Shown: positions 25,032 to 34,462, numbered from the stretch's first letter. The stretch is 64,000 bases of DNA from CBFIDE01 sp965661265 (GCA_965661265.1 CBFIDE010000007.1:51782-115781); one strand, 5' to 3'. Made by a program: numbers and translations. The notes: a model not told the origin generated them from the letters alone.

Positions 25032-25580
25032 TTACTTCTTAAAGGGTAAACCAAATTTCTGTAATAAAGCTTTCGCTTCTTTATCTGTATCTGCAGAAGT
25101 TACAAAGGTAATATCCATACCCGCAACTCTACTGATTTTATCTATATCTATTTCAGGGAAGATAATCTGCTCCGTAATACCTAGAGAATAATTACCTCTA
25201 CCGTCAAAACCAGACTTCTTAATTCCGCTAAAGTCACGGATAGCAGGCAAAGATGCCCAAACTAGTCTTTCAAGGAATTCGTACATACGCTCACCTCTTA
25301 GAGTAACTCTTGCTCCAATTGGCATTCCTTTTCTCAACTTAAAGTTAGAGATATCTTTCTTTGAATAAGTAGCTACAGCTTTTTGACCAGCAATTGTACT
25401 CATTTCGCTCAAGGCGTTCTCAACCATCTTTTTATCAGTAGTTGCTTGACCAACACCCTGAGATAAATTGATTTTCTTAAGTCTCGGAATCTGCATTACA
25501 TTGCTGTAATTGAATTCTTCTTTTAGAGCAGGTATTATTTCCTCTCTATACTTAGCTTTAAAATTCGGTTCGTAGCTCAT
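25032..25580 (-). CDS. rplE: 50S ribosomal protein L5
   Basis: 182 residues; 5S rRNA binder in the central protuberance that contacts S13 and P-site tRNA. Motifs MQIPRLKKINLSQGVG, SNFKLRKGMPIGARVTLRG and FSGIKKSGFDGRGNYSLGI. Confidence 0.98.
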   Translation of the reverse strand: MSYEPNFKAKYREEIIPALKEEFNYSNVMQIPRLKKINLSQGVGQATTDKKMVENALSEMSTIAGQKAVATYSKKDISNFKLRKGMPIGARVTLRGERMYEFLERLVWASLPAIRDFSGIKKSGFDGRGNYSLGITEQIIFPEIDIDKISRVAGMDITFVTSADTDKEAKALLQKFGLPFKK

Positions 25581-25582
25581 TA

Positions 25583-25900
25583 CTAAATAAATTCTCCTGA
25601 TTTCTTAGAATATCTCTGAAGCTTTCCGCTCTCATTTTCTTTACGTCCAATCTTAGTAGCTTGGTCATCTTTACCAACATACATAAGGTTTGACATATGG
25701 ATCGGTGCTTCCTGCTCAACAATACCACCTTGTGGATTTGTAGCGCTTGGCTTTTGATGCTTCTTAATTATGTTAAGACCCTCAACGATTGCCTTATTAA
25801 CTTCTGGAAGCATTTGGATAACAGATCCGGTCTTTCCCTTGCTTGTTCCAGCAAGAACCTTAACTGTATCACCCTTCTTTATATGAAACTTTGTCATCAT
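25583..25900 (-). CDS. rplX: 50S ribosomal protein L24
   Basis: 105 residues; assembly-initiating protein with an N-terminal KOW motif (KKGDTVKVLAGTSKGKTG). Two adjacent ATG codons (25900 and 25897) are possible starts. 2 bases separate it from rplE. Confidence 0.96.
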   Translation of the reverse strand: MMTKFHIKKGDTVKVLAGTSKGKTGSVIQMLPEVNKAIVEGLNIIKKHQKPSATNPQGGIVEQEAPIHMSNLMYVGKDDQATKIGRKENESGKLQRYSKKSGEFI

Positions 25901-25908
25901 CTTAAACT

Positions 25909-26277
25909 TTAAAGTACCTCAGGTGCTAGAGATACGATTTTCATATATTGCCTGTCACGTAACTCTCTAGATACTGGTCCGAAAACACGAGTACCTCTCA
26001 TTTCGTTTGTTGCACTTAACAGCACACAAGCGTTATCATCAAAACGGATATACGATCCATCCGCTCTTCTAACTTCTTTCTTAGTTCTTACAACTACAGC
26101 TGTAGACACAGAACCTTTCTTTACGTTACCCGCCGGAGTTGCCTCCTTAACTGTAACTACGATCTTATCACCTACAGAAGCATATCTTCTTTTAGTACCT
26201 CCTAAAACACGGATTACTAAAACCTCTTTTGCTCCGGTATTATCGGCAACCTTAAGTCTTGACTCTTGTTGTAACAT
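25909..26277 (-). CDS. rplN: 50S ribosomal protein L14
   Basis: 122 residues, the invariant family length; subunit-interface protein. Motifs MLQQESRLKVADNTGAKEV, GDKIVVTVKEATP and GTRVFGPVSRELR. Its ATG shares one base with the rpsQ stop. Confidence 0.98.
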   Translation of the reverse strand: MLQQESRLKVADNTGAKEVLVIRVLGGTKRRYASVGDKIVVTVKEATPAGNVKKGSVSTAVVVRTKKEVRRADGSYIRFDDNACVLLSATNEMRGTRVFGPVSRELRDRQYMKIVSLAPEVL

Positions 26278-26537
26278 TACTTAGCCCTTTCTAAAATTTC
26301 TACTAATCTCCAATTCTTAGTTTTACTCAAAGGACGAGTTTCCATAATTCTTACCGTATCACCGATATTACAATCATTCTTCTCATCATGAGCATGGAAC
26401 TTCTTAGTAAGCTTAATAAACTTACCATACATCGGATGCTTCTTTTTGCGTTCTACTGAAACCACGATAGATTTCTCCATCTTATTGCTGGTTACAATAC
26501 CAATTCGCTCTTTTCTTAAATTTCTCTTCGTTTCCAT
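26277..26537 (-). CDS. rpsQ: 30S ribosomal protein S17
   Basis: 86 residues from the ATG at 26537 (METKRNLRKERIGIV); a GTG two codons upstream is less likely. OB-fold 16S binder with VSVERKKKHPMYGKFIKLTK and GDTVRIMETRPLSKTKNWRL. The stop overlaps the rplN start by one base. Confidence 0.97.
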   Translation of the reverse strand: METKRNLRKERIGIVTSNKMEKSIVVSVERKKKHPMYGKFIKLTKKFHAHDEKNDCNIGDTVRIMETRPLSKTKNWRLVEILERAK

Positions 26538-26546
26538 GAGCACTAA

Positions 26547-26750
26547 TTACTTGCTGTTCTCATTTAAATCACGCTGACGTAATTCGCCTGCAAGCCTTGC
26601 TATATCCTTGCGGCTAGATCTTAACACCAAAGGATTTTCCATTGGCGATATGCTATGAGCCATTTTGGCTTTTGAATAGCTTAACTTCTCTTCAACAAGC
26701 TTCTCGCGAATTTCTTGAGTCGTCATTTCTCTTACTACAGATGCTTTCAT
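26547..26750 (-). CDS. rpmC: 50S ribosomal protein L29
   Basis: 67 residues, two-helix protein near the exit tunnel that helps dock SRP and trigger factor. Motifs REMTTQEIREKLVEEK and the C-terminal RKDIARLAGELRQRDL are typical. Confidence 0.97.
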   Translation of the reverse strand: MKASVVREMTTQEIREKLVEEKLSYSKAKMAHSISPMENPLVLRSSRKDIARLAGELRQRDLNENSK

Positions 26751-26754
26751 AATC

Positions 26755-27180
26755 TTAATCTTCTGATACGTAATCTCTACGCACGATAAACTTACACTTA
26801 ACCGGCAGCTTCTGAGCCGCTAAACGCAAGGCCTCTTGAGCTACATCCGCAGGAACACCGTCCAATTCGAAAATAATTCTACCTGGTTTAACGACGGCTA
26901 CCCAGTGGTCCAAAGCTCCTTTTCCCTTACCCATACGTACTTCCGCAGGCTTATTGGTAATCGGTTTGTCTGGAAAAATTCTAATCCAAAGCTGACCTTC
27001 TCTTTTCATATATCTAGTAGCTGCAATACGTGCTGCTTCTATTTGTCTAGACGTAATGAAAATTTCGTCAAGGGCTTTGATTCCAAAGCTTCCGAAAGCT
27101 ATAGTAGAACCTCTTAGGGCGTTACCCTTCATTCTACCTTTAAACTGCTTTCTATGCTTAGTTTTCTTTGGCTGTAACAT
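26755..27180 (-). CDS. rplP: 50S ribosomal protein L16
   Basis: 141 residues; contacts the A-site tRNA elbow. Motifs MLQPKKTKHRKQFKGRMKG, AARIAATRYMKREGQLWIRI and AEVRMGKGKGALDHW, which includes the conserved Arg that is hydroxylated in some bacteria. Confidence 0.98.
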   Translation of the reverse strand: MLQPKKTKHRKQFKGRMKGNALRGSTIAFGSFGIKALDEIFITSRQIEAARIAATRYMKREGQLWIRIFPDKPITNKPAEVRMGKGKGALDHWVAVVKPGRIIFELDGVPADVAQEALRLAAQKLPVKCKFIVRRDYVSED

Positions 27181-27201
27181 TATGCAAGCTCCTTTTTAAT
27201 C

Positions 27202-27933
27202 TTATTTTCTATTTCCTCTTCTTCTATCCGCATTACCTGGACGACGATTTCCGCCTGCTGAACCACCTTTCTTGGCAGCTACTCCCAAAGTATTGCTTAG
27301 GTCTCTCTTACCGTAAACCTCACCTTTCATGATCCATACTTTAATACCTATTCTTCCATAAGTAGTATGTGCCTCAGACAAGTGGTAATCAATATCCGCA
27401 CGGAATGTATGTAAAGGTGTTCTACCATCCTTATACATCTCTGAACGCGCCATTTCAGCCCCGTTCAATCTTCCTGAAATTTGTACTTTAATTCCCTCAG
27501 ATCCCATTCTCATAGTCGCAGCAATCGCCATTTTAATAGCTCTTCTATAACTGATTCTTCCTTCAATCTGACGAGAAATACTATCTGCTACTAATTTAGC
27601 ATCTAGCTCAGGTCTCTTAATTTCAAAGATGTTAATCTGAACTTCCTTATCAGTAAGTTTCTTTAACTCCTCTTTCAATTTATCAACTTCTTGACCGCCT
27701 TTTCCGATAATGATACCAGGACGACTAGTTGCAATAGTAATAGTAACTAGCTTTAGCGTTCTTTCTATTATGATTCTACTAACACTCGCTTTTGAAAGAC
27801 GTGCGTATAGATAATTTCTAATTTGGTAATCTTCTGCAATCTTGTCACCGTAGTTTCTACCACCGTACCAAGCACTGTCCCATCCGCGGATGAAACCTAG
27901 TCTGTTACCTATAGGATTCGTTTTCTGACCCAT
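27202..27933 (-). CDS. rpsC: 30S ribosomal protein S3
   Basis: 243 residues; mRNA entry-site protein. N-terminal GQKTNPIGNRLGFIRGWDS, KH domain with PGIIIGKGGQEVDKLKEEL and C-terminal GRLNGAEMARSEMYKDGRTP, ending in a Gly/Arg-rich tail. Four bases after rplV. Confidence 0.98.
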   Translation of the reverse strand: MGQKTNPIGNRLGFIRGWDSAWYGGRNYGDKIAEDYQIRNYLYARLSKASVSRIIIERTLKLVTITIATSRPGIIIGKGGQEVDKLKEELKKLTDKEVQINIFEIKRPELDAKLVADSISRQIEGRISYRRAIKMAIAATMRMGSEGIKVQISGRLNGAEMARSEMYKDGRTPLHTFRADIDYHLSEAHTTYGRIGIKVWIMKGEVYGKRDLSNTLGVAAKKGGSAGGNRRPGNADRRRGNRK

Positions 27934-27937
27934 CAGA

Positions 27938-28363
27938 TTATGAATTAACTTCGTTAGCTTCTACTTCCTTTACTTTAGCATCCACAATCACGGTAACGTG
28001 GTTGCTTCTTTTGCGTATTCTGTGCGCTCTTCCCTGAGGAGCCGGCTGAATTCTCTTCAACATTCTTGCACTATCAACAGATATTTCTTTGATAAACAAT
28101 CCTGCCTCATCTACTCTAGCTCCCTCATTCTTTTGCTCCCAGTTACTCAAAGCTGAAAGAATCAATTTCTCAAGTCTTCCACTAGCTTCTTTACCGCTAT
28201 GCTTTAAAAGGAACAACGCCTTTTCAACTTCCATACCTCTTACCATGTCAGCAACAAGCCTCATCTTTCTAGGAGATGTTGGACAGTTGTTCAACTTAGC
28301 AATTGCCACGTTCTTTTTGGCTTCCTTTAAAGCCTCTGCTCTATTGTGTTTTCTAGCACCCAT
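27938..28363 (-). CDS. rplV: 50S ribosomal protein L22
   Basis: 141 residues; its beta-hairpin lines the exit tunnel and is a site of macrolide resistance in other species. Conserved CPTSPRKMRLVADMVRGMEV and the hairpin region MLKRIQPAPQGRAHRIRKRS. Slightly long at the N-terminus compared with E. coli (110 residues). Confidence 0.98.
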   Translation of the reverse strand: MGARKHNRAEALKEAKKNVAIAKLNNCPTSPRKMRLVADMVRGMEVEKALFLLKHSGKEASGRLEKLILSALSNWEQKNEGARVDEAGLFIKEISVDSARMLKRIQPAPQGRAHRIRKRSNHVTVIVDAKVKEVEANEVNS

Positions 28364-28373
28364 ATCTTAATTC

Positions 28374-28655
28374 TTAGCGCTTGCCTTTATCTTTTTTGTT
28401 GCCTCCGTGACCACGGTATGTTCTAGTTGGTGAAAACTCACCTAACTTATGACCTACCATGTTTTCTGTTACAAATACAGGAACAAAAGTTCTACCATTA
28501 TGAACAGCTATTGTTTGTCCAACAAAATCAGGAGAAATCATAGATGCTCTTGAATAAGTCTTTACAACAGTCTTTTTACCGCTTTCAATTACAGCAGAAA
28601 CTTTCTTTTCTAACTTGTAGTGGATATATGGACCTTTCTTTAGTGACCTTGACAT
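28374..28655 (-). CDS. rpsS: 30S ribosomal protein S19
   Basis: 93 residues; head protein paired with S13. Motifs MSRSLKKGPYIHYKLEKKV, SRASMISPDFVGQTIAVHNG and GHKLGEFSPTRTYRGHGG. Confidence 0.98.
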   Translation of the reverse strand: MSRSLKKGPYIHYKLEKKVSAVIESGKKTVVKTYSRASMISPDFVGQTIAVHNGRTFVPVFVTENMVGHKLGEFSPTRTYRGHGGNKKDKGKR

Positions 28656-28661
28656 ATCTAA

Positions 28662-29486
28662 TTATTTTTTCCTTCTTTCAATGATATACCTATTCGACTC
28701 TTTCTTAGGAGTACGAGTTTTATAACCTTTAGCAGGAACACCATTACGAGATCTTGGATGACCTCCTGACGCTCTACCTTCACCACCACCCATTGGGTGA
28801 TCGACTGGATTCATAGCAACTGGTCTAACACGTGGTCTTCTTCCTTGCCATCTACTTCTACCTGCTTTACCAGAAATTTGAAGTTGATTATCTGAGTTAC
28901 CAATTGCACCAATCATGGCTTTACAAGTAACTAAGATCATTCTACTCTCTCCAGAAGGCATCTTAATAATTGCATACTTTCCATCTCTTGCTGAAAGCTG
29001 AGCAAATGCTCCTGCACTTCTGCCGATAGATGCTCCTTGACCAGGGCGCATTTCAATACAACTAATAATAGTACCCAGTGGAATATCTGATAAAAACATT
29101 GTATTCCCCACCTCTGGTGTAGCTTCCTTTCCACTCATTAAAGTAGAACCTACTTCTAAACCATTAGGAGCAATAATATATCTTTTCTCTCCATCTGCAT
29201 ATGCCAACAAAGCAATGTTTGCAGATCTATTTGGATCGTATTCGATTGTCTTCACAGTTGCTGGAATACCTTCCTTGTCTCTCTTAAAATCAACAATACG
29301 ATACTTCTTCTTATGACCTCCACCAATTTGGCGCATTGTCATTTTACCTGTGTTGTTACGTCCACCACTTTTTGACTTTCCTACTAATAAGCTTTTCTCA
29401 GGCTTGTCTGTAGTAATTGCCGCAAAATCGTTGGCTAACTTATGACGCTGTCCGGGGGTAACCGGATTAAATTTCTTTATTCCCAT
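28662..29486 (-). CDS. rplB: 50S ribosomal protein L2
   Basis: 274 residues; needed for subunit joining and close to the peptidyl-transferase centre. The conserved His loop NPVDHPMGGGEGRASGG and the C-terminal TRTPKKESNRYII are present, as is GGGHKKKYRIVDFKRDK near the N-terminus. Confidence 0.98.
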   Translation of the reverse strand: MGIKKFNPVTPGQRHKLANDFAAITTDKPEKSLLVGKSKSGGRNNTGKMTMRQIGGGHKKKYRIVDFKRDKEGIPATVKTIEYDPNRSANIALLAYADGEKRYIIAPNGLEVGSTLMSGKEATPEVGNTMFLSDIPLGTIISCIEMRPGQGASIGRSAGAFAQLSARDGKYAIIKMPSGESRMILVTCKAMIGAIGNSDNQLQISGKAGRSRWQGRRPRVRPVAMNPVDHPMGGGEGRASGGHPRSRNGVPAKGYKTRTPKKESNRYIIERRKK

Positions 29487-29491
29487 CTGTC

Positions 29492-29782
29492 TTAGATATT
29501 GCTATATAGATCTATGGTCTCTCCACTTCGAACCTCTACAATCGCCTTCTTATACATTCCTGTGCTACCAGAAACAACTCCTCCTTTGGTTGACTTGACC
29601 TTCTTCTTACCCGGCATAACCATAGTACGAACCTTCTCAATGTTCACTCCATACATTTCCTCTAAAGCCACCTTGATCTCAATCTTATTGGCTTTCTTAT
29701 CTACTACAAAAGAGAAGCGATTATTGTCTTCGCTCTCTGCGGTAGCTTTCTCAGTAATAATCGGTTTTAATATTGTACCCAT
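29492..29782 (-). CDS. rplW: 50S ribosomal protein L23
   Basis: 96 residues; exit-site protein that docks trigger factor and SRP. Motifs LKPIITEKATAESEDNNRFS, VDKKANKIEIKVALEEMYGV and VRTMVMPGKKK. Confidence 0.98.
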   Translation of the reverse strand: MGTILKPIITEKATAESEDNNRFSFVVDKKANKIEIKVALEEMYGVNIEKVRTMVMPGKKKVKSTKGGVVSGSTGMYKKAIVEVRSGETIDLYSNI

Positions 29783-29785
29783 CTT

Positions 29786-30415
29786 TTACTTGCTTAGAAG
29801 GTTTTCTATCTTTCCAATGGCATCTTCAGTCAAAATAACACTTTGAGCATTCATAATAGCGTAAGTGTTTAAATCTGAAGCTGTTACAACCGTGGAACCC
29901 TTAAAATTTCGGGACGACAAATATACGTTTTTATTTGACTCTCCAAGCACTACTAAAGTTTTTTTCTCTGGCGCACCTAAAGCATTCATAATATTGATAA
30001 ATTCCTTGGTCTTCGGAGCCTCAAAATTCAGCTCTTCAATAACCATGATTTTACCTTCTGTTGCCTTCAGACTTAAAGCCGATTTACGAGCAACAATTTT
30101 CAATTTCTTATTCAATTTGAAACCGTAACTTCTTGGTCTTGGACCAAATACAGTTCCACCACCTCTTTGCAATGGTGATCTCAATGAACCTACTCTTGCG
30201 TTACCAGTTCCCTTTTGACGGAAAAACTTCTTGGTAGTTCTTGATATCTCTCCACGCTCTTTAGACTTGTGAGTACCTTGTCTTTGATTCGCCAAAAATA
30301 ATTTTACATCTAAATAAATAGAGTGGTGATTTGGCTCTATCGCGAAAAGCTCTTCAGACAAGTTCGCCTTGCGACCCGTGTCTTTTCCTTCTTTATTTAA
30401 TATTGCTAATTCCAT
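29786..30415 (-). CDS. rplD: 50S ribosomal protein L4
   Basis: 209 residues; extended loop reaches the exit tunnel (TKKFFRQKGTGNARVGSLRS, GGTVFGPRPRSYGFKLNKK). In E. coli it also represses the S10 operon; no such leader can be shown here. Its start overlaps the rplC stop by one base (TAATG). Confidence 0.98.
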   Translation of the reverse strand: MELAILNKEGKDTGRKANLSEELFAIEPNHHSIYLDVKLFLANQRQGTHKSKERGEISRTTKKFFRQKGTGNARVGSLRSPLQRGGGTVFGPRPRSYGFKLNKKLKIVARKSALSLKATEGKIMVIEELNFEAPKTKEFINIMNALGAPEKKTLVVLGESNKNVYLSSRNFKGSTVVTASDLNTYAIMNAQSVILTEDAIGKIENLLSK

Positions 30416-31035
30416 TACTTGGTAATTATTAAATATGAATTCCTAGCTCCAGGAACAGAACCCTTCACTACCATAAGGTTTTTCTCTACATCAAGCTTAA
30501 GAACCTTAAGATTCTCAACCATGGTGCTTTTACCTCCCATGCGGCCTGCCATACGCATTCCCTTAAATACTCTTGATGGATCTGAACCAGCTCCGATTGA
30601 ACCTGGTGCACGTAGACGGTTATGTTGACCATGAGTAGCCTGTCCTACACCACCAAAACCGTGACGTTTCACAACACCTTGGAAACCTTTACCCTTAGAA
30701 GTTCCGCTTACATCAACGAACTCTCCTTCAGTAAACATGTCTACTAATATCTCGTCGCCTGCCTTTAACTCTTCTTTATCAAAAGAATCAAATTCAACAA
30801 CCTTCGCGAATCCCTCTAGACCAGCTTTCTTAAAGTGGCCTAATTGGGCGTTTGCTATATTCTTCTCACTCTTTGCGCCGTATGCAACTTGCACAGCGTT
30901 GTAGCCGTCTGTTCCCTCAGTTTTAATTTGAGAAACATAACATGGACCAAGCTCGATAACGGTACACGGTAAATTTTTACCGTTCGCGTCAAAGAGGCTT
31001 GTCATTCCGACCTTTTTACCGATCATTCCAGGCAT
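30415..31035 (-). CDS. rplC: 50S ribosomal protein L3
   Basis: 206 residues; early assembly protein whose loop reaches the peptidyl-transferase centre. Motifs GMIGKKVGMTSLFD, SKGKGFQGVVKRHGFGG and the loop THGQHNRLRAPGSIGAGSDP, whose Gln is methylated in E. coli. The 35-base gap to rpsJ is the longest in the superoperon. Confidence 0.98.
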   Translation of the reverse strand: MPGMIGKKVGMTSLFDANGKNLPCTVIELGPCYVSQIKTEGTDGYNAVQVAYGAKSEKNIANAQLGHFKKAGLEGFAKVVEFDSFDKEELKAGDEILVDMFTEGEFVDVSGTSKGKGFQGVVKRHGFGGVGQATHGQHNRLRAPGSIGAGSDPSRVFKGMRMAGRMGGKSTMVENLKVLKLDVEKNLMVVKGSVPGARNSYLIITK

Positions 31036-31070
31036 TTGACCTAATTTTTAATTACTAATCTTTTATTCTA

Positions 31071-31376
31071 TCACACTTTAATCTCAACTTCAACTCCACT
31101 TGGCAGTTCAAGTTTCATAAGAGCATCAATCGTCTTAGATGAAGAACTGTAAATGTCCATCAATCTTTTATAAGAAGACAATTCAAACTGCTCTCTTGAT
31201 TTCTTGTTCACGTGAGGTGAACGAAGAACTGTATAAATTCTTTTATTTGTTGGTAAAGGAATAGGACCATTAACAATAGCTCCAGTGCTCTTTACTGTTT
31301 TTACGATTTTCTCAGCTGACTTGTCAACTAAGTTGTAATCATAAGATTTTAACTTTATTCTAATTTTCTGGCTCAT
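31071..31376 (-). CDS. rpsJ: 30S ribosomal protein S10
   Basis: 101 residues; also the NusE antitermination factor. Motifs IRIKLKSYDYNLVDKSAEKI and PLPTNKRIYTVLRSPHVNKK, the loop near which tetracycline- and tigecycline-related changes occur in other species. It directly follows fusA with no tuf gene between, so str and S10 segments are fused. Confidence 0.98.
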   Translation of the reverse strand: MSQKIRIKLKSYDYNLVDKSAEKIVKTVKSTGAIVNGPIPLPTNKRIYTVLRSPHVNKKSREQFELSSYKRLMDIYSSSSKTIDALMKLELPSGVEVEIKV

Positions 31377-31382
31377 CTTATT

Positions 31383-33488
31383 CTACTTAGCAGTTTGACC
31401 TTTTACTTTATCTATAACAGCTTCAGAAACTCCCTTTGGCGCCTCAGCATACTTTGAAAATTCCATAGTTGATGTCGCTCTCCCTGAAGTAATCGTTCTA
31501 AGAGCTGTAACGTAACCAAACATTTCAGATAATGGAACTTGTGCCTTAATAGTTTTAGAACCATTACGATCTCCCATACCTTCTACAACACCTCTTCTAC
31601 GGTTCAAGTCACCTACAACATCACCCATATTCTCTTCTGGAGTTAGAACTTCTAACTTCATAATAGGTTCCAATAAAATTGGACTTGCCTTTGGCATTGC
31701 ATTTCTATAAGCCATCTTAGCTGCCAATTCAAATGATAAGGCATCAGAATCCACAGGATGGAAAGATCCATCAGTAAGAACGACTTTCAGACTATCCACA
31801 GGATATCCAGCCAAAACACCATTCTTCATAGCTTCTTTGAAACCTTTCTCAACAGCAGGAACAAATTCTTTAGGTACATTACCACCCTTGATCAAATTTT
31901 CAAAAACTAAACCTGGCTCTTCACTATTGTTTGGCTCTATAGTCACAACTATATCCGCAAACTTACCTCGACCACCTGATTGCTTCTTGAAGACTTCTCT
32001 ATGATCTGTAGAACCTGTAATAGTTTCCTTATAAGATACCTGAGGTGCTCCTTGATTAACTTCAACCTTGAACTCTCTCTTCATCCTATCCATGATAATA
32101 TCTAGGTGAAGCTCACCCATACCACTAATGATAGTTTGTCCTGAATCCTCGTCAGTCTTTACTTGAAGAGTTGGATCTTCTTCAGTTAACTTAGCAATTG
32201 CAACACCCATCTTATCAACATCAGCCTGAGTTTTAGGCTCAATAGCGATACCAATAACCGGATCAGGGAAATCCATTGATTCTAATACAATTGGATGCCC
32301 TTCTGCACATAAAGTATCTCCTGTCTTTATATCTTTAAATCCGACTAATGCACCAATATCTCCAGCATTAAGACTATCAATCTGATTTTGCTTATTAGCA
32401 TGCATTTGGAAAATTCTAGAAATACGCTCCTTCTTGCCAGTTCTCGCATTTAAAATGTAAGAACCTGAATCTAGTTTTCCAGAATAAGCTCTGGTAAAAC
32501 ATAATCTACCAACAAATGGATCAGTCGCAATTTTAAAGGCTAATGCAGCAAACGGCTCATCAACACTTGGCTTTCTAACTTCTTCTTTTTCAGTATCTGG
32601 ATTTGTTCCCACAATACCCTCAACATCCATTGGCGATGGCATCAATTCCATTACCATGTCAAGCATTGCCTGAACACCCTTATTTTTAAATGCCGATCCA
32701 CACATCATTGGAATAACCTTGCCGCTGATAGTAGCTTCTCTTAGAGCAACAAGAATTTCTCTTTCTGTTAATGACTCTGGATCTTCAAAATACTTCTCCA
32801 TCAACTCATCATTGAATTCAGCTACTGCTTCAAGAAGTTTCTCTCTGTATTCAGTTGCCTCATCTAAAATGTCTGCTGGAATTTCAATCTCTTCAAATGT
32901 CATTCCCATATCTTCCTCATTCCAAACGATGGCTTTGAAGTTAATCAAATCAATAGCTCCTTTGAAATCATTCTCAGATCCAATTGGAATCTGTAATGGT
33001 AAGGCATGACTACCAAGCATTTCTTTAACTTGATTACATACGTTCAAGAAATCAGCTCCTTGACGATCCATCTTGTTAACGAAACCAATTCTTGGTACGT
33101 TATAGTTATCAGCTAATCTCCAGTTAGTCTCTGATTGTGGCTCAACGCCATCAACAGCAGAGAATAAGAAAACTAAACCATCCAACACTCTTAAAGAACG
33201 ATTTACCTCTACAGTAAAATCAACGTGTCCCGGAGTGTCAATAATATTAATGTGATATTCTTCATCACGATAGTTCCAATTGAGAGTAGTAGCCGCAGAA
33301 GTAATTGTAATACCTCTTTCTTGCTCCTGCTCCATCCAGTCCATAGTAGCAGCACCATCATGAACTTCTCCAATCTTATGGCTTACTCCACCATAATAAA
33401 GGATTCTTTCTGTGGTAGTTGTCTTACCCGCATCAATATGCGCTGCAATACCAATATTTCTTGTGAATTTTAAATCTCTTTTCGCCAT
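31383..33488 (-). CDS. fusA: Elongation factor G
   Basis: 701-residue translocation GTPase. G motifs: AHIDAGKTTTTERILYY, DTPGHVDFTVEVNRSL and NKMDRQGADF, followed by domains II-V (C-terminal LSEMFGYVTALRTITSGRAT). Sits between rpsG and rpsJ with gaps of 19 and 6 bases. Confidence 0.98.
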   Translation of the reverse strand: MAKRDLKFTRNIGIAAHIDAGKTTTTERILYYGGVSHKIGEVHDGAATMDWMEQEQERGITITSAATTLNWNYRDEEYHINIIDTPGHVDFTVEVNRSLRVLDGLVFLFSAVDGVEPQSETNWRLADNYNVPRIGFVNKMDRQGADFLNVCNQVKEMLGSHALPLQIPIGSENDFKGAIDLINFKAIVWNEEDMGMTFEEIEIPADILDEATEYREKLLEAVAEFNDELMEKYFEDPESLTEREILVALREATISGKVIPMMCGSAFKNKGVQAMLDMVMELMPSPMDVEGIVGTNPDTEKEEVRKPSVDEPFAALAFKIATDPFVGRLCFTRAYSGKLDSGSYILNARTGKKERISRIFQMHANKQNQIDSLNAGDIGALVGFKDIKTGDTLCAEGHPIVLESMDFPDPVIGIAIEPKTQADVDKMGVAIAKLTEEDPTLQVKTDEDSGQTIISGMGELHLDIIMDRMKREFKVEVNQGAPQVSYKETITGSTDHREVFKKQSGGRGKFADIVVTIEPNNSEEPGLVFENLIKGGNVPKEFVPAVEKGFKEAMKNGVLAGYPVDSLKVVLTDGSFHPVDSDALSFELAAKMAYRNAMPKASPILLEPIMKLEVLTPEENMGDVVGDLNRRRGVVEGMGDRNGSKTIKAQVPLSEMFGYVTALRTITSGRATSTMEFSKYAEAPKGVSEAVIDKVKGQTAK

Positions 33489-33507
33489 GATCTAATAGAC
33501 TGTATAT

Positions 33508-33978
33508 TTAGAATCTAAAGTGTGAGAATGCCTTGTTTGCTTCTGCCATCTTGTGCGTGTCAATACGCTTCTTTACTGCTGCTCCTTCTTCTTTACTTGC
33601 TGCAATAATTTCTGCTGCCAACTTTTGCGCCATTGACTTTTCGTTACGCTTACGAGAATAACTAATTAACCAACTCATTGCCATAAAGACTTTTCTGTCT
33701 GGACGGATTTGATTCGGAATTTGAAAGGTTGCTCCACCTACTCTTCTACTTCTTACTTCAACGTGAGGCATAACATTATTCAAAGCCTCTTTCCAAACCT
33801 CTAAACCATTGCTGTTCTCAGTCTTTTCAGAAACTATATCCATTGCATCGTAAAAGATCTTGTACGCAGTACTTTTCTTTCCGTCTAGCATTAAATTGTT
33901 TACAAAACGAGTTACTAAAGGATCGTTAAATCTTGGATCCGGTAATAATGGTCTTTTCTTAGCTCTTAATTTTCTCAT
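33508..33978 (-). CDS. rpsG: 30S ribosomal protein S7
   Basis: 156 residues; head-assembly initiator at the E site. Motifs MRKLRAKKRPLLPDPRFNDP, RSRRVGGATFQIPNQIRPDR and the C-terminal HKMAEANKAFSHFRF. 16 bases after rpsL. Confidence 0.98.
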   Translation of the reverse strand: MRKLRAKKRPLLPDPRFNDPLVTRFVNNLMLDGKKSTAYKIFYDAMDIVSEKTENSNGLEVWKEALNNVMPHVEVRSRRVGGATFQIPNQIRPDRKVFMAMSWLISYSRKRNEKSMAQKLAAEIIAASKEEGAAVKKRIDTHKMAEANKAFSHFRF

Positions 33979-33994
33979 GATGCTTTATCGCTAA

Positions 33995-34375
33995 TTACTT
34001 TTTATCTTTTGGTCTTTTTGCGCCGTACTTAGACCTACGTTGCATACGTCCGCTAACACCCGCTGTGTCTAACGCACCTCTAACAATATGATAACGAACT
34101 CCAGGTAAATCTTTTACCCTTCCTCCTCTAACTAATACTATACTATGCTCCTGTAAGTTGTGACCCTCACCTGGGATATAAGCATTAACTTCATTTCCAT
34201 TTGTTAACCTTACTCTTGCTACTTTACGCATCGCAGAGTTTGGTTTTTTTGGTGTAGTTGTGTAAACACGAGTACAAACACCTCTTCTTTGTGGAGAAGA
34301 CTGCAAAGCCGCACTCTTACTCTTCTTGGTGATCTTAGATCTACCTTTTCTTACTAATTGCTGTATCGTTGGCAT
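33995..34375 (-). CDS. rpsL: 30S ribosomal protein S12
   Basis: 126 residues; decoding-centre protein. The loop TPKKPNSAMRKVARVRLTNG and GRVKDLPGVRYHIVRG keep the two Lys residues whose change gives streptomycin resistance in other bacteria, so this is the wild-type form. First gene of the 32-gene superoperon. Confidence 0.98.
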   Translation of the reverse strand: MPTIQQLVRKGRSKITKKSKSAALQSSPQRRGVCTRVYTTTPKKPNSAMRKVARVRLTNGNEVNAYIPGEGHNLQEHSIVLVRGGRVKDLPGVRYHIVRGALDTAGVSGRMQRRSKYGAKRPKDKK

Positions 34376-34432
34376 ATACCTAAATTATATAAACTGTTAA
34401 AAATCAACAGATACCCACTTTTTTGGGGACTG

Positions 34433-34462
34433 CAAATGTAAAACAATTATTTACCCCCACAA
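34433..34462 (-). promoter_or_regulatory. Promoter of the str-S10-spc-alpha superoperon
   Basis: On the minus strand TTG (34460-34462), 19 bases, then TACATTTG (34433-34440): a full match to the Bacteroidota TTG-N19-TAnnTTTG promoter. The ~50-base leader to the rpsL ATG at 34375 contains two small possible stems, CCCC/GGG (around 34415-34428) and CTGTT/AACAG (34393-34409). Confidence 0.75.
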
